Origin: Odiellus spinosus
Lineage: Eukaryota; Arthropoda; Arachnida; Opiliones; Phalangiidae
Direction: 5' to 3'
Assembly: GCA_963920705.1 (NCBI GenBank)
Contig: OY987232.1
Coordinates: forward strand, 4,777,200 to 4,841,199
DNA: 64,000 bases
Within the stretch, counting starts at the first letter, position 1, and every line of letters begins with the position of its first letter. This document shows, in pieces, positions 42,936 through 52,127 of the stretch. A program made the translations under genes and the position numbers. The notes below the pieces were generated by a model. The model did no database searches. It had not been told where the DNA came from and saw only the letters and a list, made by a program, of their open reading frames with translations.

Positions 42936-45806
42936 ATGGAACAATTCCATTGTACTTTAAGCTCTAACGCTTCACTCGATATTTTTCCAAATAATATTCA
43001 AAGTTCGTTTAAAAATGTACTCGTTAAAGAGCTACAACTTAATAATCACGAATGGAGTGTAGGGTTAAGCGAAATAATCTATCCCGCGTCCTGGCATAAC
43101 GTAAGCGGTCCTAAATATAACAAATTTTGGATATTGACGGACGAGAATAGCCAAAATAATTTACTAGACGAACCCTATATTTACTATAAACTCGAATTAC
43201 CGCCTGGAAATTATAAAGCCACCACCCAAAATGATAAAATTATAGAATATTCTTTGCAAGAAATGCTAATTAATGAAATTAGTAAACTAATTCAAGAGAA
43301 CGAGCTGACGAGGGACAAAATTGAATTTGGTATCACCAATCGTTTGGCGGGAAATAATAAACATTTAGAGCTATTTTCAAAAAATCCGTTAATTGACAAA
43401 AAATTACCTCGGTTTTTGAGCATTCGCACGGCAAATAATGTCGAAGTACGGATTCCTTCCATGTCTCCGTTAGCAACTGTATTCGAATTTAGAGAGAACG
43501 AATTTGTTAAAGATAATTTTCTAAGTCCTATACCATTAAGCAAGTACGCTAGGACGATAAGTTTGCAATATACAAATAATTACATTGATATCAGAATTCC
43601 GTCTCCGCTGGTTGAAAAAAGATTATTGGCAGGCAACGTGTTCGATTCAAAAGTGCCCAAGAAAAATTCGCAGTCGGATTATATAGCAGATTCAAAACCT
43701 CCGGGTGAAACTACTTTAATTAACTCCCCTGAAATATCCGAGGCTGTAAAAATCGATATCCCTCCATCTATAAGCGCAAAACCGTCGTTTAAAGAAACCA
43801 CGCCCTTCAAGCCATCTATTCCCCCTATTCAACCTCTTACGAAAGAAGCGGATCAATCTGGTATCGAGGCCCCCGTAGTAGAGTCTGAGCCGATACCGCT
43901 TGAAAAGGCCCCAGAAAATAAATCAGTACCTACATTGAGCCCGGCGATAACAACTTTACCCCCGCCAACTCCCACTTCGTACGAACACTGGGCAAATTAC
44001 AGGGTTTTGATGAAACCGGGGAGCATATCCGCTGATTTAGACGAACGAGGACGCGTTATTAACGAGACCTTAGCCCAAAAAATTTGCGACGCGTTTAGTT
44101 TAACTATATTTAATCGAGTTCGGGGGGCAGTTTTTAAAGTAGAATTTAATTACGCGAATGATCCTAGTTTTACCATGAGAGCTCCTCCAGGTATCGAAAT
44201 TCGTTTATCGCCTCAATTAAGTCAGCTCTTAAATATTCCATACGCGTTTCATTCGAATATTACGGGCTATAATTTTATGGACCCCAAAACAGAAAAAATA
44301 TATATTAAGGATAATGGTAATTATATCGATTACAGAATAAATCCATTTGGTAACCCGGTTCTTTCGAACCAAAACGATTACGTTTACTATAATTTTAATT
44401 TGGATCCTGAAATAGTTTTTAAAGGGAAAATGGATGAAAATAACGTTTATGTTCCCTTTTCCATGTACGAAGAGATTTTAGAAAAATTAAAAGAAAGTTT
44501 AAATTACGAGCCTTTGCGCGCTTATAATATAAAATTTGACATTATCAATCGCAATGAAGAAAAATACTTTCAAATTAGTCTCCCCCCGTACGTCGAGTGT
44601 TCAATTAGCGGCTCTCTCGCTGATATTTTAAATTTAGAGTTAAGCGGATATCAAAAAAATATATTAGTTAGTACTAGAAATTTACACGCTAATTATAAGA
44701 AATTTCAAGCGGATAAAAATAGTTCGATTAATTTTCGAGTTCACAATCATTTGTTTATCATGGGTGGTGACCATACGGAAACTTCTGTTCGACTAGATGG
44801 TAAAAATTATATGCCCATGTACAATCGTCAAAATAAAGAAATTATTCCATTTGGGTTGCATTTAAAAATTTTAGCCGCTTTAAGAGAGCAAATAAAATTA
44901 CGTCAACTAAGGGGATGTTCTTTTAATATTTTTAAAGTAAATGAAAACGATTTTCGACTCGCGGTAGAATTACCAGCGGGTATTCGTTTCAAAATGAGCG
45001 AATCTTTAGCCGATTTATTTAAATTTCCATCAGATGAATACGTTAGTCTTTATTACCAGGGGGGTACTCTCGATCCGCTCGTGGTGAAGATTGACATTGA
45101 ACCGAATAGTTTTCAATTTGCGTTTGAAATGAATCGTGATAAAGAGACCAATCAAAAAGTTTTTATAAGAAAAAGAAAGGCGGGTGATTTATCATTTTAT
45201 AGCGACCAACCCTTATATCAGCAAAACACCAAAGTTTACACTTGCGAAATTCCCCTTGGGACATACACGTCAATAGAAGATGTTTTTTCTGCTATGATTG
45301 AAGCCTTACCCGCAGAGATTAACCAAAAAAGTATGCAGTTTTCGGTAAATAAAAATGGGACGGTCAAGGTTTCGTGCGATAAAAATATTTGGATTTGTTT
45401 TCATTACGTCTCACATCCCGACGATCATCTTGGGGGGTTAGGTGATATGTTAGGCTTTCGAATCGATCAAGACGCCGTTTACAAAGAAGTGACGAGCGAA
45501 TATCCATACGATTTACAAAGAGGCATTCACATTATGTATATTTATAGCGATATAATATTACCGCAATTAACGGGTGATACAGAAAGCATGTTGCTAAGAG
45601 CCCTCAAAATTGAAAATTCCCACCAAGAAAATATCGATCAAAATGAAGCGAATTTTTTAAACATTGATTATTATCCTTTACGTCTCGATTCAAATCGAAT
45701 TATAGAAATTGAATTAAAAACAGATTTTAACGAACTAATTCCCTTTACAAATAAAGGTCGAACTCTAGTAAAGCTTCATTTCATAAAGAATCGTCATTAT
45801 GAATAG
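42936..45806 (+). CDS. Penton-like/minor capsid protein with repeated modules, 956 aa
   Basis: The start FHCTLSSNASLDIFPNNIQ...WSVGLSEIIYP and the end RGIHIMYIYSDII...VKLHFIKN are typical of a large Polinton/adintovirus capsid protein that I associate with the penton. Between them lie about five copies of a module: a strand pair, LPPG or PFG, a helical LxxxI stretch, an xxFxI strand, then a P-x4-RxSxxLAxLLxxP-like ending (near residues 80-200, 350-440, 490-590, 620-720 and 770-860). Residues 230-345 are a proline-rich linker. The protein is longer than the single-jelly-roll pentons I know. It overlaps the next gene by 8 bases, with ATG after a divergent AT-rich region. Confidence 0.75.
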   Translation: MEQFHCTLSSNASLDIFPNNIQSSFKNVLVKELQLNNHEWSVGLSEIIYPASWHNVSGPKYNKFWILTDENSQNNLLDEPYIYYKLELPPGNYKATTQNDKIIEYSLQEMLINEISKLIQENELTRDKIEFGITNRLAGNNKHLELFSKNPLIDKKLPRFLSIRTANNVEVRIPSMSPLATVFEFRENEFVKDNFLSPIPLSKYARTISLQYTNNYIDIRIPSPLVEKRLLAGNVFDSKVPKKNSQSDYIADSKPPGETTLINSPEISEAVKIDIPPSISAKPSFKETTPFKPSIPPIQPLTKEADQSGIEAPVVESEPIPLEKAPENKSVPTLSPAITTLPPPTPTSYEHWANYRVLMKPGSISADLDERGRVINETLAQKICDAFSLTIFNRVRGAVFKVEFNYANDPSFTMRAPPGIEIRLSPQLSQLLNIPYAFHSNITGYNFMDPKTEKIYIKDNGNYIDYRINPFGNPVLSNQNDYVYYNFNLDPEIVFKGKMDENNVYVPFSMYEEILEKLKESLNYEPLRAYNIKFDIINRNEEKYFQISLPPYVECSISGSLADILNLELSGYQKNILVSTRNLHANYKKFQADKNSSINFRVHNHLFIMGGDHTETSVRLDGKNYMPMYNRQNKEIIPFGLHLKILAALREQIKLRQLRGCSFNIFKVNENDFRLAVELPAGIRFKMSESLADLFKFPSDEYVSLYYQGGTLDPLVVKIDIEPNSFQFAFEMNRDKETNQKVFIRKRKAGDLSFYSDQPLYQQNTKVYTCEIPLGTYTSIEDVFSAMIEALPAEINQKSMQFSVNKNGTVKVSCDKNIWICFHYVSHPDDHLGGLGDMLGFRIDQDAVYKEVTSEYPYDLQRGIHIMYIYSDIILPQLTGDTESMLLRALKIENSHQENIDQNEANFLNIDYYPLRLDSNRIIEIELKTDFNELIPFTNKGRTLVKLHFIKNRHYE

Positions 45807-46221
45807 ATATCTCGAATATTATAGTTCTCAACAAAAAGGGGGTGGTATCCGAGGTTTTCACGGGGGGGTATATCAGTCCGGCAGAGGCCTCGGTTCAATT
45901 TTTAGGTCTTTATTAAAATACGTCACGCCAATTTTAAAACCGTTAGCTTCAAATTTGGGCACCGAAGCGTTAAGCATGAGTCATAACATTCTTAAAGATA
46001 TTCAAGGAGGTATGGAGCCTAAACCCAGTTTAAAAAGAAACTCGCGAATTGCCGTAGCCAATTTGATAAATAAAGTGGTGGATAATACCATTAGACCTCA
46101 GAGTGGAAGTGGCAATAAAAGGAGACGCAGGGGTTCAAAACTAGGCTCTGACAAACGTTTTAAAAATCCACGGAAAAAACGCAGAAAACCCCGTCAAATT
46201 AGATCGGATTATTTAGATTGA
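45799..46221 (+). CDS. pVI/pX-like basic minor capsid protein, 140 aa
   Basis: The N-terminus contains glycine-rich GGGIRGFHGG and GRGLGSIFRSLLKYVTPILKP, an amphipathic helix. A strongly basic C-terminus follows (NKRRRRGSK, RKKRRKPRQ). This arrangement is shared by adintovirus virion proteins that have been likened to adenovirus pVI/pX, with a possible part in membrane penetration or genome condensation. It sits between the penton-like and major capsid genes, overlapping the first and separated from the next ATG by 8 bases. Confidence 0.65.
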   Translation: MNRYLEYYSSQQKGGGIRGFHGGVYQSGRGLGSIFRSLLKYVTPILKPLASNLGTEALSMSHNILKDIQGGMEPKPSLKRNSRIAVANLINKVVDNTIRPQSGSGNKRRRRGSKLGSDKRFKNPRKKRRKPRQIRSDYLD

Positions 46222-46229
46222 AAGAAAAA

Positions 46230-47546
46230 ATGGCTCTTTACGAAGGAATGATGTCAAATTTAGATTTGTTTACTCGCCCTTTATTAAATAGAAATATTAT
46301 TTCCAATAAAACGACTCAGTATCATCCCATCAGCCCCGTCAATGAAAATACCGAGCAAATAGAGTTTTTTATCGCTGGAAACCCATTATATCTTGATTTA
46401 TCAAAACTACGCATTAAAATTAGAGCGCGTATTGTTCATACGGACGGGAGTATTTTAGAACCTGACGAGAAAAAAGTTTCCTTAAGTAACATTCCTATCG
46501 CGAGTCTTTTTAGCCAAGTTGAAGCGTATCTTGGAACAAAACCGGTACAATCTTCAAATGCTCTTTATCCATATCAGGCCTACTTGGCAACTCATCTAAA
46601 TTACGGGCCGGCGGCCAAAGAAAGTCAATTAACCAATTGGGGATATTACAGTGATTATCCCTCTAAGCCAGACGATGCTTTTGTCGCGGCTGATTCTATT
46701 AAAAATGGCATTAAAACTCGCTCTACTTTTGTCCACCAATCAAATGTTTTTGAATTTTTAGGCCCTTTATTTTTAGATATTACTAAACTCGATAAATTTT
46801 TAATTAACGATGTGGATGTTCGAGTTAGATTACTTCGCGCTCCTAACGCTTTTTCTATTATTAGCACAGAAGCGAATAAACAATATAAAATTGAACTTGT
46901 CGAAGTTAGTTTATACGCCAAACATGTAGAAGTATTGGACCAAATTGTTTTGTCTCACGCGGCTGTAATGAGAAAAACTCCCGCCATTTATCCTTTGACA
47001 AACGTCACGATGAAAAGTTTCGTCATCATGGCGAACTCAACGGATGTCGTGAGGGAAAACGTATTTTTAGGTTTAGTTCCCAATCGTGTTGTTATTGGGT
47101 TGGTAACGAATAAATGTAAAAACGGTTCGCTCGATACAAATCCCTTTAATTTTAAGCACTTCACCTTAAACTTTCTTCAAATAACCGTCGGTACGCTAAA
47201 TTTTCCTGACCAGGCTTTTACCCCAAATTTCAATACGAATAAATCTCTTAATTACACCCGTGAATACCAATCTTTGTTTGATGGCCTTGACACGTATCTG
47301 ACAGACAGCGGGAATGGGATATCATATCAGAGATATCTTCATGGAAACTGTTTATACGCGTTGGACCTTACAAAAGAGCATCTCGCCTCGGCGAGTCACA
47401 GCTCCGTGACGCAAACAGGCAGCGTCCGAATCTCCATGAAATTTGAAAAACCCCTGCCGGAAAATGTTTGCGTTTTAATATACGCTGAATTTGAAAACAC
47501 GATTCTTATTTCTCAAGAACGAGATGTCATCTACACCCCGCAATAA
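46230..47546 (+). CDS. Major capsid protein (double jelly-roll type), 438 aa
   Basis: The ATG at 46230 is chosen over the upstream TTG at 46218. The N-terminus (NLDLFTRPLLNRNI, IEFFIAGNPLYLDLSKLRIKIRARI) and the end (ALDLTKEHLA, GSVRISMKFEKPLPENVCVLIYAEFE) match the arthropod and nematode proteins often annotated F54H12.2-like, identified as Polinton hexon-type capsid proteins. It should form trimeric capsomers. Intact, average length for the family, placed centrally in the capsid gene run. Confidence 0.85.
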   Translation: MALYEGMMSNLDLFTRPLLNRNIISNKTTQYHPISPVNENTEQIEFFIAGNPLYLDLSKLRIKIRARIVHTDGSILEPDEKKVSLSNIPIASLFSQVEAYLGTKPVQSSNALYPYQAYLATHLNYGPAAKESQLTNWGYYSDYPSKPDDAFVAADSIKNGIKTRSTFVHQSNVFEFLGPLFLDITKLDKFLINDVDVRVRLLRAPNAFSIISTEANKQYKIELVEVSLYAKHVEVLDQIVLSHAAVMRKTPAIYPLTNVTMKSFVIMANSTDVVRENVFLGLVPNRVVIGLVTNKCKNGSLDTNPFNFKHFTLNFLQITVGTLNFPDQAFTPNFNTNKSLNYTREYQSLFDGLDTYLTDSGNGISYQRYLHGNCLYALDLTKEHLASASHSSVTQTGSVRISMKFEKPLPENVCVLIYAEFENTILISQERDVIYTPQ

Positions 47547-47588
47547 AAACTCCGTCGTCTTTCAAAATTTAATTATTTAACGATCAAC

Positions 47589-48305
47589 ATGGGTCCCGTG
47601 CACAACTTGTCCGAGAAGCTCGAAATTACGGTGGTAAATGCCTTGGAACCTGAAATAAATGTTCGACGAGTCGATACGCTGACAACATTGAATCTGAAAG
47701 AAGAGGCTTGGATAGCTTTATTTCGATTTGCCGACGACATTACCGCTTTTTTAAAAAATAACTCGAGACGGTTTCATCTATGGCTTCCAATAAGCAATGA
47801 AAGGATCAAGCTGGAATGTTTCGTGAACTCGTCTAATGATAGACTCGTGGACATTCGTTACTATGAACGGGGCAATCAAGCAAATTATTTCATATTGTTT
47901 TCCACCGCCAGAGGTTTTAGTCTGAAGCTGAAGGATTGGGAAAGACTGCTCATCTTAAAACCAGTTTTGGATCGTGAAATCAAAAGCAAGAAAGCCGCGC
48001 GACTTCATATGAAAGAATTATTGGTTAATCATTTAACTAATATTATTTTTGATATGACTGATAATTGTCCAAATACCGATTGTAAAAAATCTCTAGCCCA
48101 TACTCCAGAATGTAACGCGGGCGGAGGAAGCTGGGAAAATAGAGTAGAAATAACTCTATCTGAGGCTTTACCTTTAATCGATCGGTCTGTTATATTAAAT
48201 AAATTTCGCGCCGAATACGGATTTGAAGACGACGAAAATTTATTATTTAATTATATGAGTACTAATTTACAAGAACTAAAGAATGCCCTTGTTTTTGGAT
48301 ATTAA
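47589..48305 (+). CDS. PC4-like protein with Cys/His cluster, 238 aa
   Basis: The middle (IKLECFV-x6-LVDIRYYE-x12-STARGFSLKLKDWERL) has the strand-strand-strand-helix pattern of PC4/p15, an ssDNA-binding fold. After it comes CPNTDCKKSLAHTPEC, a candidate metal site, then NRVEITLSEALPLI. The protein of the decayed element at 2562-3264 has both parts in the same order, including the helical N-terminal segment (LKEEAWIALFRFADDI versus LTEAEFLELYRARADI). Likely role: binding displaced single strands during protein-primed replication, or late transcription; this is inference. Confidence 0.65.
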   Translation: MGPVHNLSEKLEITVVNALEPEINVRRVDTLTTLNLKEEAWIALFRFADDITAFLKNNSRRFHLWLPISNERIKLECFVNSSNDRLVDIRYYERGNQANYFILFSTARGFSLKLKDWERLLILKPVLDREIKSKKAARLHMKELLVNHLTNIIFDMTDNCPNTDCKKSLAHTPECNAGGGSWENRVEITLSEALPLIDRSVILNKFRAEYGFEDDENLLFNYMSTNLQELKNALVFGY

Positions 48306-48404
48306 AAATGTATATTAATCGATGTTCTGAAATAAAAAATTTCATTTTGGTCACGTTTTTCGTATTTTTTTCCACTGATTTTTTGTAGAGCTATTAAATA
48401 TATT

Positions 48405-49364
48405 ATGAAAAAAATATCGAAATTATCTGCCCCTATTAAAAAACGCTTAAAGGCGGTGTATTATAATATCGAACATCCCGCCTCGTACAGCAACGTAGAG
48501 ATCTTAAATAAGGAATTTCCAGATATTTCTCGTAAAGTGATACTGGAATGGTTAGAAAGTCAAAAATCGTACACTAGGCATCGATTTCGAAGAAAACGAT
48601 TTAAAACGAATCAAATATTCGTCAATAGTCTTAATGAAACTTGGCAGTCGGATTTAATTGATTTACCTAAATTGAAGAAATACAATAAAAATGTGAGATT
48701 TATTTTAGTCGCCGTTGACATTTTAAGCCGCTACGCTTTCGCTAGACCTTTAAAAGATAAATCTAGTGTGGAAATTATCAAAGCTTTTCGGGATATCTTT
48801 CGATATCGAAAACCTTTAAAGTTAATTACCGATATGGGGAAAGAATATGATAATAACGCCTTTAAGAAATTCCTCAAAAAACATGGCGTCTCGCTTTATT
48901 TCGCTTTAGGCACCCATAAAGCGGCTATCGCCGAACGATTTATTCGAACCTTGAAGGGTCAAATTTATAAAATATTGACACATACGGGGCAAAATAATTA
49001 TATTCAATATCTGCCTCAAATTTTAAAAGCGTACAACGCTCGAGTTCATGGTACGACTAATATAGCACCGGATCAAGTCACGTTACATAACGAAAATATT
49101 GTTTGGAACACGCTATACGGACGTGTGAAAAATATTTCTAAAAAATCAACGTCGTTACAAAAAGGAGATCTGGTCCGTCTGTCGGTGGGTGAAAGGGCCT
49201 TTAGAAAAATTTATACCGGGACGTTTACACCCGAAATATTTGTCGTTGACCGGGTTATAAAACGCCACCCTCCGGTGTACAAACTCAAAGATTTGAAAAA
49301 CGAAGAAATTGCGGGTCCATTTTACGCGAACGAGCTTCAACGAGTCCGTTTACCAGAAACTTGA
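48405..49364 (+). CDS. Polinton integrase (rve/DDE), 319 aa
   Basis: It has an N-terminal helical DNA-binding part (ILEWLESQKSYTRHRF), then the catalytic core with D in WQSDLIDL (about residue 82), D in ITDMGKEYDN (about 145) and E in AAIAERFIRTLK (about 177). A C-terminal SH3/chromo-like domain follows (LQKGDLVRLSVG, VYKLKDLKNEEIAGPFY). It joins the element ends to target DNA, consistent with the 6-bp duplication seen. Intact. Its stop overlaps the region just before the protease ATG. Confidence 0.93.
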   Translation: MKKISKLSAPIKKRLKAVYYNIEHPASYSNVEILNKEFPDISRKVILEWLESQKSYTRHRFRRKRFKTNQIFVNSLNETWQSDLIDLPKLKKYNKNVRFILVAVDILSRYAFARPLKDKSSVEIIKAFRDIFRYRKPLKLITDMGKEYDNNAFKKFLKKHGVSLYFALGTHKAAIAERFIRTLKGQIYKILTHTGQNNYIQYLPQILKAYNARVHGTTNIAPDQVTLHNENIVWNTLYGRVKNISKKSTSLQKGDLVRLSVGERAFRKIYTGTFTPEIFVVDRVIKRHPPVYKLKDLKNEEIAGPFYANELQRVRLPET

Positions 49365-49375
49365 AGAAAAACAAG

Positions 49376-49846
49376 ATGGATACGCATCAGCTCATGGCTC
49401 TTATGCATTGCAATCCTGAAACTCGAAAATACTTTCTAGGGGTCTTTCCTAGGGACCGCTTACCAAGGCCCCCTCATCAAGAAACTTATTGTTTTATTCT
49501 CAACACTGATAAGCACAATCAAGAAGGTCAACATTGGTTAGCGGTTTTTCGAACTAAAGAAAAATTAGAATTTTTTGATAGTTTCGGTTTAGGGCCGGAT
49601 TTTTATAATTTATCTCTCGAAAAATATCATCCCAAAATATACTATAATACAAATCAGATACAACCAACTCGGGCGGAAACGTGCGGTTTGCATTGTGTCT
49701 ACTTTTTAACGGCTCGCTGTAATAATATTAATTATAATGATATTATAAATAAAATGTATTATTCAAATTTAAAATTAAATGATATTTTAATTTTATTATT
49801 TTTATGTTTACATTTACAAATGCATAACGGTTACTATTGTCAATAA
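49376..49846 (+). CDS. Adenain-type cysteine protease, 156 aa
   Basis: ATG at 49376 preferred over the TTG at 49361 that overlaps the integrase. Catalytic residues of the adenovirus protease/Ulp1 fold are visible: H in GQHWLAVF, D in FFDSFGLG, Q in QIQPTRAE and C in TCGLHCVYF. Such enzymes cleave capsid and core precursors during virion maturation and are a Polinton hallmark. The C-terminal tail is Asn/Ile-rich and AT-rich. Convergent with the minus-strand gene ending at 49865. Confidence 0.92.
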   Translation: MDTHQLMALMHCNPETRKYFLGVFPRDRLPRPPHQETYCFILNTDKHNQEGQHWLAVFRTKEKLEFFDSFGLGPDFYNLSLEKYHPKIYYNTNQIQPTRAETCGLHCVYFLTARCNNINYNDIINKMYYSNLKLNDILILLFLCLHLQMHNGYYCQ

Positions 49847-49864
49847 ACATATATAAAATGTTAT

Positions 49865-50659
49865 TTAGTCTCTCCATTTTTGAGGTTTTCCAGTTCCCTT
49901 TTGCTCTCGTGAAAATTGTTTACTACGAGTGCGCGCTCGGGGAGAAACCGGTTCCAACCTCTCGACGCCTCTTCTTCTCTTTTTTCTTTTCTTTCTCGAT
50001 GATTTACCATTACGGGGGGTTTGATCGATGTCGGGTGTTTGATCGTTTTTGCTCGATTCGTTACTTAAAACTTCGGATATCGAATCGAGCGCTTCTTGTT
50101 TCGCCCGGAGAAAATTTCCCCGCTCCGGAGTAGGCGTGCCTCCAACGGCGCCTAAAAGCTCTTCGGGGGGTTCTTGAAATAAATCTTGATGTAATTGACG
50201 GGTAATTTTTGAGGCGGAATCTCTTATTAAATCAGACACGTAATTTGGGCCAAGTTTTTGTTCCATTTCTTCTTTTGACAATGGAGTCGAATGCTCTTGA
50301 TATAAAGGGGAAATCTTTGAACGCGGCGTTCTCCCGCGGAATCCTTTCGTCGTAGGATATCTCGGCGTAATAAAAGTTTGCGGTGAAGCTTTCAAAGGTT
50401 GCAATCCGGGAGTTAAGGGTGCGGTAGATTGGGGCGGATGATTGAGGGCTGATAAATTACTAACTTCAAACTTGGGCAAGGGAATATTTTCTTTCATATC
50501 TAAATAACGCCGTAGCGTATCCATATAAATGTATAATTTAGCCGAAGCAGGGGCGTTTGATTTTAAAATTTGCTCAATTTCTTCGTCAAGCGTTTGAAAA
50601 ACTTTACTCTCGGTGCTTTCGGTTAGGGAGGTAGCGGGGACGAGAATCATTGATTTCAT
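49865..50659 (-). CDS. Virion-associated basic protein, 264 aa
   Basis: MKSMILVPATSL at the N-terminus is followed by a helical region and KLYIYMDTLRRYL, matching the place and layout of the 197-aa protein of the other element (LALYNQTLQRHL). The long middle is Pro/Ser/Thr-rich, and SSRKKRKKRRRG near the C-terminus is a strong nuclear-localisation or nucleic-acid-binding stretch. A core or scaffold role is inferred. It overlaps the upstream gene by 4 bases (ATG within its stop region). Confidence 0.6.
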   Translation of the reverse strand: MKSMILVPATSLTESTESKVFQTLDEEIEQILKSNAPASAKLYIYMDTLRRYLDMKENIPLPKFEVSNLSALNHPPQSTAPLTPGLQPLKASPQTFITPRYPTTKGFRGRTPRSKISPLYQEHSTPLSKEEMEQKLGPNYVSDLIRDSASKITRQLHQDLFQEPPEELLGAVGGTPTPERGNFLRAKQEALDSISEVLSNESSKNDQTPDIDQTPRNGKSSRKKRKKRRRGVERLEPVSPRARTRSKQFSREQKGTGKPQKWRD

Positions 50660-51048
50660 AATTGACGGGCGATTAAACCCACTAAAGACGGTAACAAAGT
50701 AGTTAATAAAGTACCAACAAATCCGCCTTTTTGATTAAGCAATAATTTACGTTTGGTTTTTCGGGAGAGTTTGGGCGAAGCTAACTTCCGAATGAGCGCT
50801 TTATATTTGGCTAATCGCTTTTTACGAGCCGTGGTTAAAAAGATACCGCCACCTTTCAAATTTTTGCATAAAGTGGAAATAGAATTTAATTGATTCGCGC
50901 TACTATTGTTTAATAAAGCGCGACGGGTGGGGCCTGTACTTTGACGTAATGCTTGTAGAAATGGTAAAAAAGTCTTAAATTTTTTGCTCGGATAGGCTAT
51001 CGGATGTTTTTTGGATCCTTTCGAGCGACGTTTTCGCTTTAAAACCAT
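50656..51048 (-). CDS. pX-like virion/core protein, 130 aa
   Basis: It begins with a very basic segment (KRKRRSKGSKKH), then a helix with RKKRLAKYKALIRKLA, and ends LLLNQKGGFVGTLLTTLL, a hydrophobic tail. The 115-aa protein at 1425-1772 has the same end pattern. Located directly downstream of the ATPase in both elements. Possibly a membrane-active or DNA-binding virion component. Confidence 0.65.
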   Translation of the reverse strand: MVLKRKRRSKGSKKHPIAYPSKKFKTFLPFLQALRQSTGPTRRALLNNSSANQLNSISTLCKNLKGGGIFLTTARKKRLAKYKALIRKLASPKLSRKTKRKLLLNQKGGFVGTLLTTLLPSLVGLIARQL

Positions 51049-51077
51049 GCTCGTGAATATAGTTTCAAAATTATTTG

Positions 51078-51824
51078 CTAATCACAATAAATTATCATCG
51101 GTGCTTCGTTAATTAAAATACGACTCCTTAGTCTTAAAAGGTCAGGTGTTTCTTGTTTATTGTCTATGAGTAAATAACTATAGGGCTCTCGCGTCGCTAG
51201 TTTATATGCTTCTACTATTTTTTTCCCCTGACCCGGAGCGATTTGCGAGCCTAACAAAGAAATTCCTAAGGAATCTCGGGGATTTTTAAAATAAATAATG
51301 TAACAAGTGTTTAGAGATATTAACCGAGCTTGGCTGCCTTTCGGAAATAAAGTTTGACAAAGGATCATGACACTAATATTAAAGTGATGCGATTTGACGG
51401 TCACTAAATTAGCGATAAAAGGATTGTTAAAGATTTCATTAGCTAGATCGTCCAAAACAATAAGTGAATTACGATTTTTTTCCCAAAATTCAACGTTAGA
51501 ATCGGGTAAACCCTGAATAAAAACAATATTGGGAAGTGTCTGGCGTAAAACGTCAAAATTGGGTTGATAAGCTTGAAAACAATAAATTATTTTTTCGGGA
51601 GGGGGGTATGTAATTAATGGTAATTGTTTTAAAAAATTAGAGACAAAAGTGCTTTTTCCTATAAAAATAAAGAAAACACATTTTTTTTTTAAATGCTAGA
51701 TTATTATATATGTATATAATTTTATTAATAATAAAATACAGGCAAAAAAAAGCATACCACACATAGAAGGCCCGCAAATTAAACTTCGAAATGGAGTAAT
51801 AAATTTTAAAGTATTATCATTCAT
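51078..51824 (-). CDS. Packaging ATPase (FtsK/HerA, A32-like), two exons
   Basis: Exon 1 is 51824-51758 and exon 2 is 51658-51078, joined across a 99-bp intron (donor GTATGC, acceptor TTTTTATAG). The join completes the Walker A motif GPSMCGKST; neither exon alone has it. Walker B is LIVLDDLANEI. Total 215 aa, the usual size for Polinton ATPases. It pumps DNA into the capsid. Sequence upstream of the intron is 22 codons only. Splicing is inferred from frame and motif, and the parallel intron in the other element supports it. Confidence 0.88.
51659..51757 (-). other. Intron interrupting the ATPase P-loop
   Basis: GT-AG intron in phase 1 between CG and KST of the Walker A motif. AT-rich with a T-rich acceptor. 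The 58-bp intron at 2367-2424 splits the P-loop of the other Polinton, also in phase 1 but near its start (G-S). Confidence 0.8.
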
Positions 51825-51944
51825 TATTACAAAAAAAAAGTCCAACACCATATAATAAAACCCGTCACTTTAAAGTTTTACCAGCAATTTACATTTTTAT
51901 GAACCCGACACCAGTTTATATGCTATGTAGTTTCCACCACCATA

Positions 51945-52127
51945 TTATATTTCCTTTTTTAAATCTTGTCCTCTTTTACACGCTAAAAATATTTGTTCAA
52001 ATTTTTTAATTTTATGTTGAAAACGTAATTGATCAATCCATTTATAATTTTTTCTATTTTCCGCGGGGATTTCATAAATTTGAATTACTTTAGAAAAATG
52101 CACGTGCCTGTTTCCATTCTTGGGCAT
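51945..52127 (-). CDS. 60-aa protein with RVxF-type motif, PPP1R15-like candidate
   Basis: RHVHF (residues 7-11) fits the protein phosphatase 1 docking motif. It is followed by KVIQIYEI and, after a short linker, KNYKW and LRFQHKIKKFE. In PPP1R15/GADD34-type proteins an RVxF motif is likewise followed by an R-x-x-x-W region and an RF-x-x-(R/K)I helix, which recruit PP1 to dephosphorylate eIF2alpha. The W-to-RF spacing here is four residues shorter, so homology is tentative. Its start overlaps the BIR gene's end by 43 bases in another frame, and ATG is present. Several large DNA viruses carry such short proteins. Confidence 0.4.
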   Translation of the reverse strand: MPKNGNRHVHFSKVIQIYEIPAENRKNYKWIDQLRFQHKIKKFEQIFLACKRGQDLKKEI

